A stretch of 64,000 nucleotides of DNA from Pogostemon cablin (Eukaryota; Streptophyta; Magnoliopsida; Lamiales; Lamiaceae), in the NCBI GenBank assembly GCA_023678885.1, contig CM042972.1:12296501-12360500 (forward strand). The letters run 5' to 3'. The number at the start of each line of letters is the position of its first letter. Within the stretch, counting starts at the first letter, position 1. Below are positions 11,624 through 24,938 of this stretch, piece after piece. The translations under genes and the position numbers were made by a program. The notes under the pieces are model-generated. The model saw only the letters and a program-made list of their open reading frames with translations. It made no database searches and was not told where the DNA came from.

Positions 11624-13071
11624 ATGTTCAAGAGTGATGTCATAAATGTCTATGATATTGAGAAGAAAAAATTGCAGTGGATGTTAAAAGGCATTAATAA
11701 AATATCATTGACCACGGATATTTATTTGGAAGTCTAAGGTGCAAAAGATCTCTTATATGTGTTACTAGTAACTTTGTTGATTCTCAATGACAACTTCAAA
11801 AGAGAGTTCTTAGTTTCATACCCATCCCTCCTCCACATGCAGGTAAAATTATTTTCTATATTCGGTTATCATTATATATTACCTTTATTATGTATATTCT
11901 TACTAATATAAATGATTTTCTTTTTGAAAGAGTTCATATTTTTATGGACTTGTAAAAAGAACTAAAGATTAAGGAATTGGACATAAAGTCTTCACTACAT
12001 CAGTGGACAATGCCTCAAATAATGATACAATAATGAATATTGCTAAAGGAACTTTTTCCAAGAGTCATAAGTTGCCATTGGATGGTAAGTTATTCCATGT
12101 TAGATGCACTACACATATATTGAATCTAGTCGTGCAAGATGGTCTTTTAATGATGAAATCTATCAGTTAAATGTGAAAAAAAGTGTGAGGTTCATTAATT
12201 TATCTGAGTTTAGGTTGAGGAAATTTTATGAAATTATTCATCATTAGAGGATTCTTGTGAAAAGGTTGATTATTGATTGTTCTACTCATTGGAATTCCAC
12301 ATATGAAATGTTAGTTGACGCCATTAGAGTTAAGGATGCATTCCCCATATTTGCACATAGAAATGCATCATACACAAATTGTCCTAGCCTAGAAGATTAG
12401 AGAAAAGTAGAAGAAGTTAAGATCTTGAAGGTGTTTTATAAAGTTACTCAAGTAATATCTGGAAGTGATTATCCTACTTCTAGTGTTTTTCTAGCTGTCA
12501 TTTGGAGAGTCAAGCATGTATGAGAATGAAAAACATCATGTTGATGTGTTTGTAAGAGATATGGTTAAGAAGATGAAAGTAAAGTTTCACAAATATTGGG
12601 GGAATAGTAATCTTTTGATATCTATTGGAGCAGTACTTGATCCTAGGTTCAAAATGAGGTTGGTTGACTTTTCTTCAACAAAATATATAATGAGGCTGGT
12701 GCATATGCAAATGTGACAATGGTTCAAAATGCATTATATGATTTTTTTTAGTATGTTACAATTGATCACATGAAGGGACATAAATTGAATTCTCAAAATT
12801 TAGATAATACATGTATAGATGGCACAATTAGTTCTACCTTTGAAAATTGAATTGTACCATCTAGTTTATCTATGTATGATAAGTACTTTACTGTTAGCAC
12901 GATGTTCATTCAAAATCAGAGTTGGATATTTATTTGGAGGACGGAGTTTTTAGATGTCAAGATGGGGATAATAATGTAGCCTTTGATTCTTTAAGTTTGT
13001 GGAAATCTCAAGAACTGAAATTCAATGTCTTGTATGAGCTGGCTCGTGATGGTTTAGTTATTCCTATTTAA
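11624..13071 (+). pseudogene. hAT transposase pseudogene (RICESLEEPER-like)
   Basis: Pieces of a plant hAT transposase are readable in order. They are GINKISLTTDIYLE near 11,690, then VDNASNNDTIMNIAKGTF and FHVRCTTHILNLVVQDGL near 12,000-12,150, HWNSTYEMLVDAI near 12,290, and the intact stretch at 12,516-12,716 with SIGAVLDPRFKMRLVDF. The start of the C-terminal dimerisation region follows near 13,000-13,070, with LWKSQELKFNVLYELARDGL and a stop. Several frame breaks and stops lie between them. The conserved end of the dimerisation domain is missing because the satellite begins at once after the stop. No terminal repeats were identified. Confidence 0.8.
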
Positions 13072-13110
13072 ATGTGGAGACAAAAGAAACATAATCCTAG
13101 TCCTTTAAAT
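13072..13110 (+). repeat. Satellite block a (start of array)
   Basis: Begins inside a monomer (ATGTGGAGACAAAAGAA) directly after the hAT pseudogene stop. It ends at CTTTAAAT, the target duplication of the first hAT-like element. Confidence 0.75.
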
Positions 13111-13985
13111 CAATATTGTTATAACCTGATCGAATATTGAACTGATGTCCCTAACGGTTCGAGGTTCAATCGGTCGGAGAGGTTAGACCAGCAGTTCAAC
13201 TGAAAAAATTAAATTCACCTAATTTTTATTATAATTTAAGATAACCATTAAAAATATATAATAAATAAAGTTATTTAACAAAATATAGATAATTACCACT
13301 TAATACTATTTTTTTTAAACAAAGCCAATTAATATTTTAAAACAAAACCCACATCTAATATAGATTATTAGGGTTTGGTTCACTTCCACCAAATATAGAT
13401 TATTAGGGTTGATTGTAATGACGTGTTATCTTATTTCTACGGCTCACTATTTCTCTCACTCTTAGTTCTGCGCGGCGCTCCCTCTCTCTGAATTCAAAAA
13501 TTCGTTGACTACCATTCTTTTCTTCTTGATAACGCGTCACTTTTTCTTCAGTCCGAACGTTACTCACATCTGGCAAGATTTCACGTCAGTTTGAAGCGAT
13601 GAAAAAGGTAAAGCGATGGCTTGGCGTTTCCTCCAACTTCTAGAAGAAATAGTTTTTTAATATAATAGATGTGGCTTAAATATGGATGTATATATATAAT
13701 ATGTGTAAGTTTCTAACTGTAAGTAATGTATTTTTAGTTTTCTTTAATTAATTTGAACAACATAGAAATTGAGATGTTTGGAAAAATTCAGATTTAAAAC
13801 AAAATCGGAGATTCTCTGATTCTACCTGTTTATCAGTTTTCTAATTTTGATCGGTTCAAACTAATTCATCTCGGTAAAATTATGAAAATGGTTATATAGG
13901 TTGTTTCGGATCGTTTTTGTCTCTAGTTTTGGATCCCGGTTAAACCGATTGAATCAGTCGACGCAGTTCAGTTTTTAAAACACTG
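13111..13985 (+). mobile_element. hAT-like non-autonomous element, copy A1
   Basis: 875 bp. The left end CAATATTGTTATAACC corresponds to CAGTATTTTTATAACC of copy A6, and the right end is TTTTAAAACACTG. It is flanked by CTTTAAAT (13103-13110) and CTTTAAAC (13986-13993), an 8-bp duplication with one mismatch, as expected for hAT. The body has no transposase; it contains an ATTAGGGTTTGG word and a CTCTCTCT tract shared with the other copies. Confidence 0.75.
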
Positions 13986-15505
13986 CTTTAAACCATAATC
14001 ATAGAAAAAAATTTATCTTTAAATCTCACCCATTGGATGAGGATTTTGGATATGTGGAGTCAAAATAAGCATAATTCATTGCTTTTAATCACAACCATTG
14101 ATAAGAATTATCATAATTTTAATCAAATGTGGAGACAAAAGAAGCACAATCCATGTGCTTTCAATCAAAATGACTGATAAGATTTATCATCTTTAAAACT
14201 ACGCCATTGGATAAGGATCTTGGAAATGTGGAGACAAAAGAAGCACAATCCATGTGCTTTAAATCACAACCATTGATCAAACATTTCATCTTTAAATCTT
14301 ATCTGTTGGATGAGGATCTAGGATGTGTAGAGATAAAAGAAGCACAATCCATGTGATTTTAATTACAATCATTGAAAAGAATTATCATCTTTAAATCTCA
14401 ACCTTTGGATGGGGATCTTGGAAGTGTGGAGAAAAAAGAAGCACAATCTATGTGCTTTAGATCACAACTATTGATAAAAAAACTCCATTCGTCCCGCATT
14501 ATCGTTTATGTTTACTTTTTACACGTAGATTAAGAGATATAATATTTTAATGTGTAGTGAGGTGAGAGAAATAATATTTAATGTGAAGTGGGTGATTGTG
14601 CTAATGTTGTGGGTATGTCTTACATGGAATAATTGATCATTTTGTGTGGCCCAACTTGATAAAAAAGGAAACGTAAACCTTAACTTGGGACAACTAAAAA
14701 ATGGAAAATGTAAACCTTAACAAGGGACGGAGGGAGTATCATGTTTAAATCTCAACCGTTAGTGATGATCTTGGAAATGTAGAGATAAAAGAAACACAAT
14801 CCATGTGTTTTAAATCACAACCATTAATAAAAATTATTTTGTTTAATCTCAAACATTGGATGAGAATCTTGGAAGTGTGGAGATAAAAGTAGCACAATCC
14901 ATGAGCCTTTAATCACAATCATTAATAATAATTATAATCTTTAAATCTCAACCATTGAATAAGGGTGTAGGTAATATAGGGAGAAAAGAAGTACAATTCC
15001 TGCGCTTTAAATCACAACCATTGAAAAAAAATTCATCTTTAAATCTATTCTGTAGGATGAGTATTTAGGATGTGTGGAGACAAGAGAAGCACAATTCATG
15101 TGCTTTCAATCACAACCATTGATAAGAATTATCATCTTTAAATTTCAACTATTGGATGAGGATCTTGGAAGTATAGAGACAAAAGATACACAATTCATAT
15201 GCTTTAAATCAAAACCACTAATAAAAATATATGATCTTTAAATCTCAACCGTTGGATGAGGATCTTGAAAGTGTATGGATAAAAGAAGCACAATTCATGT
15301 GTTTTAAATCATAACCATTAATAAAAGTTATTTTCTTTAAATCTAATATTAGATGAGAATTTTGTAAGTATATAGACAAAAGAAGAACAATGTATATGCT
15401 TTTAATCACAATCATTGATAAGAATTATTATCTTTAAATCTCTATTGTTGGATGAGCAACTTGGAAATGTGGAGACAAAAGAAGCATAATCATAATCCTT
15501 TAAAT
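13986..15505 (+). repeat. Satellite block b, ~99-bp monomers
   Basis: About 12-13 diverged monomers after excluding an inserted MITE at 14483-14736. Landmarks in each unit are GGAGACAAAAGAAGCACAAT, GTGCTTTAAATCACAACCAT, AATTATCATCTTTAAATC and CGTTGGATGAGGATCTTGG. Spacing between GGAGAC words is 99 bases where measured (14131, 14230, 14329). Confidence 0.9.
14483..14736. mobile_element. Stowaway-type MITE in satellite
   Basis: Left end CTCCATTCGTCCCGCATTA and right end AAGGGACGGAGGGAG, inverted to each other, followed by TA. It interrupts a satellite monomer. Confidence 0.75.
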
Positions 15506-16411
15506 CAATATTGTTATAATCTGCCCGAAGATTGAACCAGTGTCTCTAATGGATCGATTTTCAACTGGTCTGAGTGGTCAGACCAGCGGTACAACCAAAA
15601 AATTAAATTGACTTATTTTTTATTATATATTTTAAAATAACCATTAAAAAGCATATAATAAATAAAGTTATTTAACAAAATATAGATTGTTACCACTTAA
15701 TTAATACTATTTCTTATTCCAAACAAAGCCAATTAATATTTCTAAGCGAAGCCCACATCCAATTTAGATTATTAGGGTTTGGCTCACTTCCAACAAATAT
15801 AGAGAATTAGAGTTTAGCTGTTACGACGTGTTTCCTAATATATGCGGCTCACTCTTTCTCTCCCTTTCAGTTCTGCGCGGCACTCCCTCTCTCTCTCTCT
15901 CAATTCAAAAATTCGATAACTACTAATTATTTTCTTCTTAATAACGCATCACTTTTTCTTCAGTCCGAACGTCAGTCTCTTCTGGTGAAGATTTCACATC
16001 AGTTTTCAGTAGTGGAAAAAGGTAGCGGCGGTGGTTTGGCGTTTCCTCCGATTTCTAAAAGAAATAATTTTTAATATTGTCACCATTTTAATATATATGG
16101 GTTAGATTTGGATGTATGTATATAATATGTGTAAGTTTCTAACTGAAAGTAATGTATTTTGAGTTTTCATTAATCAATTTGAACAACATAGAAATTGAGA
16201 TGTTTGGAAAAATTCAGATTTAGAACAAAATATGCGGTTCTATGATTCTACCGGTTTACCAATTTTGAAATTTTGACAGATCCAAAAGGATTATTCCCGG
16301 TTCAATCATGAAAATAGTTATATAGGTTATTCTAGATAGTTTCTGGTTCTAGTTATCGATCTCAGTTTAACCGGTTGAATTTGTCGGTCCAATCCGATTT
16401 TGAAAACACTG
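15506..16411 (+). mobile_element. hAT-like non-autonomous element, copy A2
   Basis: 906 bp, same orientation and same body as A1. Ends CAATATTGTTATAATC and TTTTGAAAACACTG. Flanks are CTTTAAAT (15498-15505) and CTCTAAAT (16412-16419). It sits at the same point of the monomer as A1. Confidence 0.75.
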
Positions 16412-16881
16412 CTCTAAATCATAACCATTGAAAAAAATTCATCTTTAAAATTTACCAATTGGATGTGAATCTTGGATGTATTGAGAAAATAGAAGCACAA
16501 TCCATGTGCTATTAATCACAACCAATGATAAGAATTATCATAATTTTAATCTTAACCATTTGATGAGGATATTTGAAGTGTGGAAACGAAAGAAGCGCAA
16601 TCCGTGTGATTTCAATCACAACCACTGATAAGAATTATCATCTTTAAATCTACCCCCTTGGATAAGGGTCTTGGAAATGTGAAGACAAAAGAAGCTCAAT
16701 GCATGTGCTTTAAATCACAATCATTAATAAAAAAAATTTATCTATAAATCTTATCTGTTGGATGAGGATCTATAATGTGTGGAGACAAAAGAAGAACAAT
16801 CCATGTGTTTTTAATTACAATCATCAAAATAATTATCATCTTTAAATCTCAACCTTTCGAAGGGAATCTTGGAAGTGTGGA
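16412..16881 (+). repeat. Satellite block c
   Basis: About 4-5 monomers ending abruptly at GTGGA, the left target duplication of the solo LTR. The same monomer resumes at 27043 after the insertion. Confidence 0.88.
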
Positions 16882-18058
16882 TGTCACACCCCAATTTCAT
16901 TAAATATAAAAGATTTTATTCATAGTTTTTTAAAATATAAATCCTCAAGAGAGGCGCGAACAATAAATAAAATTAATAAAATATCAAAAATCATCTAAAA
17001 TTATTAGAAAATATATCATTTAAAAATATGTAAAAATCTTCTTACGCAACACATCCACCCCAGTATGTCATCATAGCCTCTACCTGAAAAGAATTTATAG
17101 TCAAAATTGTGAGCAAACCACCGCTCAATGGGAGTGACTTTAATGATTGAATCTACTAATATACATAGGTAAGAAAAATGTATAAAATAAAATTATGTGT
17201 CAGCAACGGCTCAAAATTCGCCAATATGTCAATTAGCGTCGGCTCCGAGTGCGTCCGACAATATCTCAATTAGTATCGAATTGCAATGTGGATATATATT
17301 CAAATAGTATATCATTTATATTACGTACACATATTAACAATAACAATTATAAACATGAAATGTAATAAAACCCGGTGAAGAGTAGAAGTTAACCCTACCT
17401 TACAAGTGTTAATGAAAAAATAGAAATGCCCATGACATCGGAAATACTTGACTCTCTTATACTCTCCTTTCTCTCTTTTCCTCTCACCTCATGCACACCT
17501 CTCACCCTAAATATGTATATTAAGATTAATTGATTTAGAGGTTATATATCAGTATTTTTATAACCGGACCGGATATCGAACCGGTGCCCTCAACGGTTAG
17601 AGGTCGGACCGATCGAATCGGGCGGTTCAATGGAAAAAATAAAATATACTTATTTTTAATTATATATTAAAATAACCAGTAAAAAATAATATTATGAATA
17701 TTTTTTTAAAAGAACCCATGGATGTCCAACACTTGCAACCCATTTCATGTGCAGGCCCATCACTATCAGTTAATATTATTATTGAAATTAAAAACTAATA
17801 AAATTCAAATAAAATTTAAATAGGAAGATTGATAGGGTTTCTTAATCTCATTTCTTTCTATCTTTAGTACGCCGCGCCGTTTCCCCCTCTCTCCAACTCA
17901 CTCTCTCTAAATAAAAATAGTTACAGCAACACTCTCTCTCCAACTTGTCGAGAAGTTTTTTGCAATCGCGAATATCGTCTACCTCCAGCAGTGATTATTT
18001 ATTTATTTTTTTCCTTTCTATTATTCTCCTAGTTTTTCGATTTTCCCAACGTAGTCTG

Positions 18059-19769
18059 TGTTGGCATTCAATCATTTGGTTAACGTGAACCGTTAGGGTT
18101 CCATGCGTTTCTAAGTCAGCAGAAGTAAGAAACATAGAAATGAATTACCTTTCACCAGGATATGTTGAAGAAGATGAAGAATTCTCGCCGACAGCATGCG
18201 CAGCCTCACCGATTTGGGCATAACTCTCTCATCCGATCTCGAATTTGAGTGATCTATGCATCAAAACAATCCTCTCTTCAGTGGCTTTCTAACAGTATAT
18301 CACACGTTAAGTTTTGAGTTTGATAAAATTTTATAAAAATCATGGAAGTTGACAAACAGTAGCAGCAAACAACCTTCCGATCTTCTATTGTATTCCCAAG
18401 TCCAATCTCGACGTCATGTGGGTGGGCGATGATCTTCGAGATCTTCTCAATCTATTGTTCCCTCACCCTCCTCTCATTGTTAGGTATGAATTACTTTTCA
18501 GTTAGAGTTTCCGGACAGTTGAGATAACTTATATATGGGGTACAGCAGGGACCAGGAGGAGAAATTAGAGTTGGGCCTCCATTGGGCTTAAGTATCCAAG
18601 CTTAGCCCAAAGCTTATACTTAAGTCCAATAATAATAATATATACCACAAAAATATTATTACTGCACTACCGTTCTAATCCCATAATTAAATTACGTGCT
18701 ATTTCTTATTATGAGCCCGTTAGTCTCCCCATGTTTAAAATATACAATGCCCATTAATTAATTAAGTTACTGACAATTCCATTACTTCCTCCGTCCCAAC
18801 AAGTATTTCACGTATTGGTGTGCGCGGAATTTAAGAAAATTTTGTATTTTTATGTATAAAGTAAGAAAGAGAATATATATTTTAGTTGATTTAATGAAAA
18901 ATGTGTGTAAAGTTGTTGGGAGGTGTGTAAAGTTGTTGGGAGATGTGAAAAAGTAAGTATTATATTGAGATGTGTGTAAAAGTGAGTATTGTTATAATGT
19001 ATTTTTTACCAAATTTAGTAAAGTAAAGTGTGAAATACTTTGAGGGACGAATGAAAAAGGAAAGTGTGAAATACTTTGGGGGACAGAGGGAGTAATTAAT
19101 ATCTCATCCGAGAGTAGTACTACTCAACCTCATTATCATGCCGGAATAAATCCACCTACAGGGCTCACATGATAATCCTTATGAGATCCTCAAGGGGACA
19201 TCATCAACCTATATTGGACACGAATTCCTTCTACAATCACCAGCATACCATAGAGACAATATTATTTCCCAATTCACCGAGTTTATTGATTTAATTATAT
19301 GTAAATCTCACTCATTGATTAATCAAAGAAATATATACTGCCTTAAGTGTCGAGGTTATTGTATAGGGATTAAGAGCACGAACATCCATAATAACATAGA
19401 TCAAGTTCTCCTATATAGTCAGTATAAATCGAACGATCTCAAGCGGTCCTGCTCAATACACACGAAGTGCACTAATGTGATTTTATAGCCTAGACAAACT
19501 AATACCAAATCACACTACAACTATCCCCATAGAGAGTCCCCGTCTATCTCGGTTGTGTGCATCTGTTTATACTTTATAAGAAAACTGATAATATGATCTT
19601 TCGCGTATTGTCGCACAACATATTATCTACAGTATAAAGTAAGTGGACTATTGCATCAGACATATAATTAAATTATAAGACGCAATCATTTGATCATTGA
19701 TTCTTATTTCAAATAAATTATTAAAACATTATTCATACTAAAACTAGAGTTTTTGTATACAATCCAACA
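18059..19769 (-). repeat. Left (3') LTR of copia element
   Basis: 1,711 bp including a 308-bp MITE at 18785-19092; without it the length is close to that of the right LTR. A TATA-like ATATATAAG (minus) lies near 18,528. Confidence 0.9.
18785..19092. mobile_element. Stowaway-type MITE inside copia LTR
   Basis: Starts CTTCCTCCGTCCCAAC, ends GGGGGACAGAGGGAG, with TA on both sides. The right LTR lacks it (CTCCATTAATTAATATC at the empty site near 25,650), so it inserted after the copia element did. Confidence 0.88.
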
Positions 19770-19780
19770 ATCTCCCACTT
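19770..19780 (-). promoter_or_regulatory. Polypurine tract of copia element
   Basis: Minus strand AAGTGGGAGAT immediately before the LTR start TGTTGGATTG, the standard copia arrangement. Confidence 0.82.
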
Positions 19781-19784
19781 ATAC

Positions 19785-22450
19785 TAAAAGACTATGCTGT
19801 CATGTCTTCTGTCATACATCTGATTCCCACTCCCACTACACGACCATCAAAAGCTCTCGCCTTAAGGTCCTTGTAAATGGATTTACTAGGTCATCATCCG
19901 ATGCAATCTTGGCGACAACAACCTTTCCCTCATCATACAATTTCTCGTGACAGATGGTACTCGCGCTCCATGTTTTTAAATGCTTATGGGCTCGTGATTC
20001 CTACAAGTTTGCAACTGTACCATTATTATCACAATAAATTGTGATAACCTTGGGCAAACTTAGAAACACTTCGAAGTCCATCATGAAGTTTCTAGAATCA
20101 TATAAATATTTTGGCTGCCTCAGAGGCTCCAATTTATCATCTTTCCATGGTGGAGTCCGAAATATATTTCTATATAACACTCCTCCATCTTATGACCCTA
20201 CTTCCTAAAATAAACACATAACCTTTGAGGTGGATTTATATCATCTCTATTTGATTTGAAAAATCTGAATCTATGTAACCCATAAAAAGCAGTGAATCTG
20301 TTCGGTAACTCTACATATAATTTTTGGTCCTTTTCAGGTACATAAGTATATGTCTTACCACATTTCATCATTCTTGTTACGGTTTATCTTGATACTCACT
20401 AACCATCCCTTTAGCAAAATAGATATTCGATCTCGTGCATAGCATTCCTTAGTTTAAGCTTCCTTATTCGCTGAAGCATAAGGAACCGATTTCATCTCCT
20501 TTATCTTCTTTTGTGTCAAGACACATTTTCTTAGATAAAGTCACATGCTAAAACGAGTAAGGATTGTACCATTTAGTGAAGTTTGAGATAAGCACAACAT
20601 CCTATCTTGTGATTACCATGATTGCAAGGATATATTTTACTTCTCTTAAGTCCTTCATTTCATACTACTTTATCAACCATACCCATACGCCCGACAATAC
20701 TCTTACATTGTCTCCAATGAGCAAATATCATCTACGTATAGTACAAGTAATACCACCATGTTTCTGTCATACTTTTCAATACACAAGACACATCCGCGCA
20801 TGAATAAATCCTTATGCCTGGATTTTCTCATCAAAACGGATGTTTCATGATCTTGAAACTTTCTTTAGTCCATCGATGGACACCTTTAAGCTTACAATCA
20901 AAATGCTCTTAGCCCTTTCCAATAAATCACTCTGGTTGCTTCATATAGACGTTTTCTTCAAGACTTACAATCAGGAAAGCTGTCTTGACATCTATTTGTT
21001 GTACCTCATATTCGATATGAACAACAACAAATAAAAAGTTCGGATCGACTTAGGCATAGCTACCGGCGACAGGTTTCCTCATAATCGAATCTTTTCTTTT
21101 TGAGTATACCTTTTCGCAACAAGCTTTGCTTCCAAGGTTTTCACCTTACCATATGATCCTCTTTTATTTTGTATGACCACTTCCAATGGCTTTTACACAA
21201 TTTAGTGATCCTACAAGCTCCCAAATTTGATTTAAAATTCATAGATTCTATTTCAAAATTCATTGCAACTTGCTAAGATATCACATTTTTATCTTGTAGT
21301 ACTTCGTCGTATCCGTGGGTCAATTCCATATTTATTAAGGACCAAGTCTCACGACTCTCCCGAAATATAAATCTTTCGGGTTGTAAAACAATCCTCCCAC
21401 TACGACAATGCGCTACACGCTATTGTGTATCAGACGTGACACGCGATGCAGTTTACTTGTGGTATATCCTCTTGTACAATTTGTACTAATACATTGTGTT
21501 TTTCCCTCTCACTTCATTTAGAACAAGTTATACATGGGTATGTGATTTATTACATAGTCCTTTTCCAAAAATTCAGTGTTTGTGTTAACAATCACCCTTC
21601 GATCTTTTGGACAAAATAAATTATTACCCCCTATTTTTCTAGGACATCCCACAAACAGACAAACGTTATACGACAAGTTGTTTCTAGGGCATACCCATAA
21701 AATGAATTTAATAATTCCAAATAACTCATCTTCCATCTAACCATGTTCATAAGAGTCTTTCTCTTATTATGATTAGAAGACGCGTTATTAATTTCAATTT
21801 GTTGCACTTGTGGGATAAACATGATTTAAGAGTGTCCAAATTATCACCAACATACCATAACAGATTATAGCTACATCCTTCATTATAATGACCCTGTCAT
21901 TTAAATGAAATAGAGTATCCATCCGTAAATGCATAGAAACTGAAATGAAATTCTTTATATGAAAAACATGTGTAAAGATAATTTCTCAAAATCAAACGTT
22001 TATTCATATCGTAAGATAAATAAACAACTCCCACTGCAACAGTCACTACTCTTACAGCATTACCCATGTACTCATTAATCTCATCATCACTTAGTTGCAG
22101 GCTTTTAATGATTCCGGTACCTACACACAACGTGTCAGTAGATGTCATCACTAATCGTGCTTCAACGACTAGTGAATGAGATACTAACCTTGTTCACATC
22201 TTGATGAAAATTGATTTCCTTCGCCACATGTTTTGTCAGAAGTTCCCCACCATATGAAATCTCTTGTATTTCAGGTAGAACTTGCTCAAGACATCTAGGC
22301 AAACTATGGAGAATAAAATTGACCTAAGTTTCTCCTACAATTTCTACTCCATGTTTTTCCAATTTATTCATCATGACCACTTACATTTTAACCTTACTCA
22401 GGCATTCGAAGAGTTACATGAGACCATCATATTTCTATGAACCTCTCACC
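19785..22450 (-). pseudogene. copia gag-pol remnant
   Basis: Read from right to left. Gag-like text with QSLPRCLEQVLPE-type residues is near 22,250-22,400. An integrase C-terminal region (21518-21822) has RKTLMNMVRWKMSYLELLNS and VNTNTEFLEKDYVINH. RT near 20,960-21,015 has IDVKTAFL and EENVYMKQPE. The RT active site LYVDD is at 20727-20741. RNase H near 19,800-20,060 has TIYCDNNGTVAN and KVVVAKIASDDDLVNPFT. The integrase catalytic core is not recognisable. Many stops and frameshifts exist, so no product is expected. Confidence 0.8.
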
Positions 22451-23400
22451 TCTCCACTAGAGACTTTAATAGGCATCATATGACATCCTTAGTGAGAACA
22501 CATTTTTATTTTCTAAGCAATAAGAACTACAACTAAGATTCTTTTCTAATCTGGGCGAATATATATAATTTCCTTTAGTAAACAATAAATGAAATAAACC
22601 ATTCGAAATTACAGAGAATCATGTAAATAAACACACCGATCAAATCTTCAAATTTATCCATTTATATTGATTCCTTCAAAATAATATAAAAATAAAATTC
22701 ACCGACATCTCAAGCACCATGAGTCTGCATGCGACGATAGTGTATACAAACTCGAACATTTACAAGAGAAGGTATTACCCATTAATTTCATTTGTCAACC
22801 TAACCTAATGACAAAATAATTAATAGTAGGTTCCTCTTTAGCCATACAAATAAAAGCAGTGACTCTGATGTCGAGGATACTTATTATTTACACCTAAGTG
22901 TACACCATTATCTGATCCCAAGTCTGTGGCCCAAGCTTATATGTCTTACAGATGGAGAAGTACACACGCGCTTGGATAACTTCCTACAATCATCAATATA
23001 AGTTTGTACCAGTGATCCGCATATAAACTCATCCGATTGTGAGGTAGGCATATGCCAACACGCAAGTTCATGTGCATCACATTACAAACAATAATTATTT
23101 AATGAAGTCTGTACCAGTGATCCGTGAATAAACTCATCCAATGGGGAGGAAGGTCTATGCCAACACGCAAGTTTACTAACATCACTTACAAACCAATAAT
23201 GGAGGCCGCGGGAATTAATTATCAATCCCCTCTCCCACTTAGTTATTTAATACCGAGTGTATTTACATGCATATAATATTCAAAATAAAATACTCAACTT
23301 AGCATGCTCCTATTACGGCACATAAGGCAGTAAATCACATAGAACATGCATACATATATAACAATAATCAGATAATTAAATAAATTATAAACAGTTATAT
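22451..23400. other. Copia gag N-terminus/leader, degraded; tandem duplication
   Basis: No clear protein. A segment of about 105 bases is duplicated in tandem at 23006-23110 and 23111-23210, carrying GTACCAGTGATCCG and TATGCCAACACGCAAGTT in both copies. Confidence 0.55.
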
Positions 23401-23409
23401 ATTGGCGAA

Positions 23410-24922
23410 TTCGATTGTTTGCCACCAAGCATAAAATTGAGCATCTGCGACTACGCACCCTAAAACCTAATCTGAAAATCAGAAGTCGGTCTTCACGAAT
23501 TTTCCTCCAGATTTCTTGCCCCGCAGCCAGGTCCACCGCACGTCCTGTGGCAGTTCATCGCCCAGGCTTGCAAGTCACAAGCGAAGTTGCTCTACACGCC
23601 GGCACGACTCGTGCCAGGTAGTAGCACGAGTCGTGCCACCCCACATGCAGCAGCGCACACGCTCTGCCGATGCCAACCAAGTAAAAAAATGCCCCGGCAT
23701 GACTTGTTTCGGCTAGCCTTGCCGATCATGCCGGCCAAAGTTTGTCAGTCGTGCCGCCTACCTATGTTGTTTCCCCACAACCTGTCGACGATCGTCCCAC
23801 CGCAAATCTCAATTCCAAAAGTGTCAAGACACCAGTAGATCATGCTAGCCACCTGTTGGTCGTGCCGACCCATCAACTTAGTCATGCCAGCTACGCCAAC
23901 TACCCGTACTGGCCACCCTTGCAGATCTTGCCAGCGACTTGTGCAGGTCGTGTTTGGCACTTGTAGCATCCATGTCGGCCTTTAACAGATTCGCCTCAAT
24001 GACCAGCAATTTGCACGCCTTCCTGATTGGCATCATGCAAGACAGTTTGCTCGGCGACAAACCTCCAGCTCCCAGTTGTCCACTTGCTAGGAACGCCAGC
24101 CCGCCTGGCATTCCACCCGACCTTCCTCGTGACATCATGCGTCAATCTCTCAATAGATTCCCGCAACTGTGTGCCATCTACCCACCTTGAGCCACAAGCC
24201 ACGATAAAGACTCGCCCAAAACCAGTGGAGACTCGTCCAAAATCTATGGAGATTCGCCCGGAATCATGCACCGACTCGCTCGGAACCACTTTCAGACCAG
24301 CCCTGAAACAGGTCAGACCCGCTCGGAACTACGCCATGGCCGCCTGCAAACGCCGCCATCCAAACACAAGGCACCACAGTTGATCGCCAGCCATCAGACG
24401 TCTAGCGAACTAACCCCTTTTCGCCAGCAACTCTCATGCCATCGTGCTTGACGATCACCCGTAGCCCTAGCACCACCAGTCGCCGCCAAAATCGAGAACC
24501 CACAAGCTGCCCAGCGGCATCAGCGCGGGGCCACCTAGCACACAGCTTTGACTCACTGTCCAGCCAAGTACGCCGCCCACCTACCTTCTAGTCTTGTGTT
24601 CCATCCGACGTTCATGGTGTTGTTCATGGTGCCACCATCGCCACCATTCACCATCGTCGGCAGTCGTCCACCTACGATTAAACGAATAGGGTACACAATA
24701 CAAAAAATTCTAAATCCTTTCACCGTAAAACAGCTGTCGTGTTAAGTCATTGGCCATCAAGTAATAGCTCGATGACTTTCGACCGGCGAGAACAGCGCCG
24801 TGCGGTGAACATGTGCTTTCGTGTACAGTTAGGGTGTTCACCAAGAAACAAAGTTCTAAAACCCTAATCACATATAAAGCACATAAACCCTAGCCTAACA
24901 TGTCACGCTTCACCACAAAACC
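23410..24922. other. GC-rich leader of copia element with short motif repeats
   Basis: Clearly richer in G and C than the rest of the window. It contains repeated TCGTGCC-like words (23,600-23,960) and ACTCGCCCRRAA-like words (24,205-24,290). Several open frames overlap on both strands as a by-product of composition; none resembles a known protein. Its place between the primer site and gag suggests untranslated leader, or possibly captured sequence. Confidence 0.5.
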
Positions 24923-24924
24923 GA

Positions 24925-24936
24925 ACTCTGATGCCA
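24925..24936 (-). promoter_or_regulatory. Primer-binding site of copia element
   Basis: Minus strand TTGGCATCAGAG lies two bases after the 5' LTR. It resembles the usual initiator tRNA-Met site TGGTATCAGAGC. Confidence 0.75.
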
Positions 24937-24938
24937 AT

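Noticed and set aside
12516..12716. Treating the 66-codon hAT segment as a gene of its own
   Set aside because: It is one intact stretch of a longer decayed transposase with conserved pieces on both sides.
23415..24745. Cluster of overlapping open frames on both strands
   Set aside because: GC-rich sequence has fewer stops by chance; no frame shows conserved motifs and all lie inside a copia leader.
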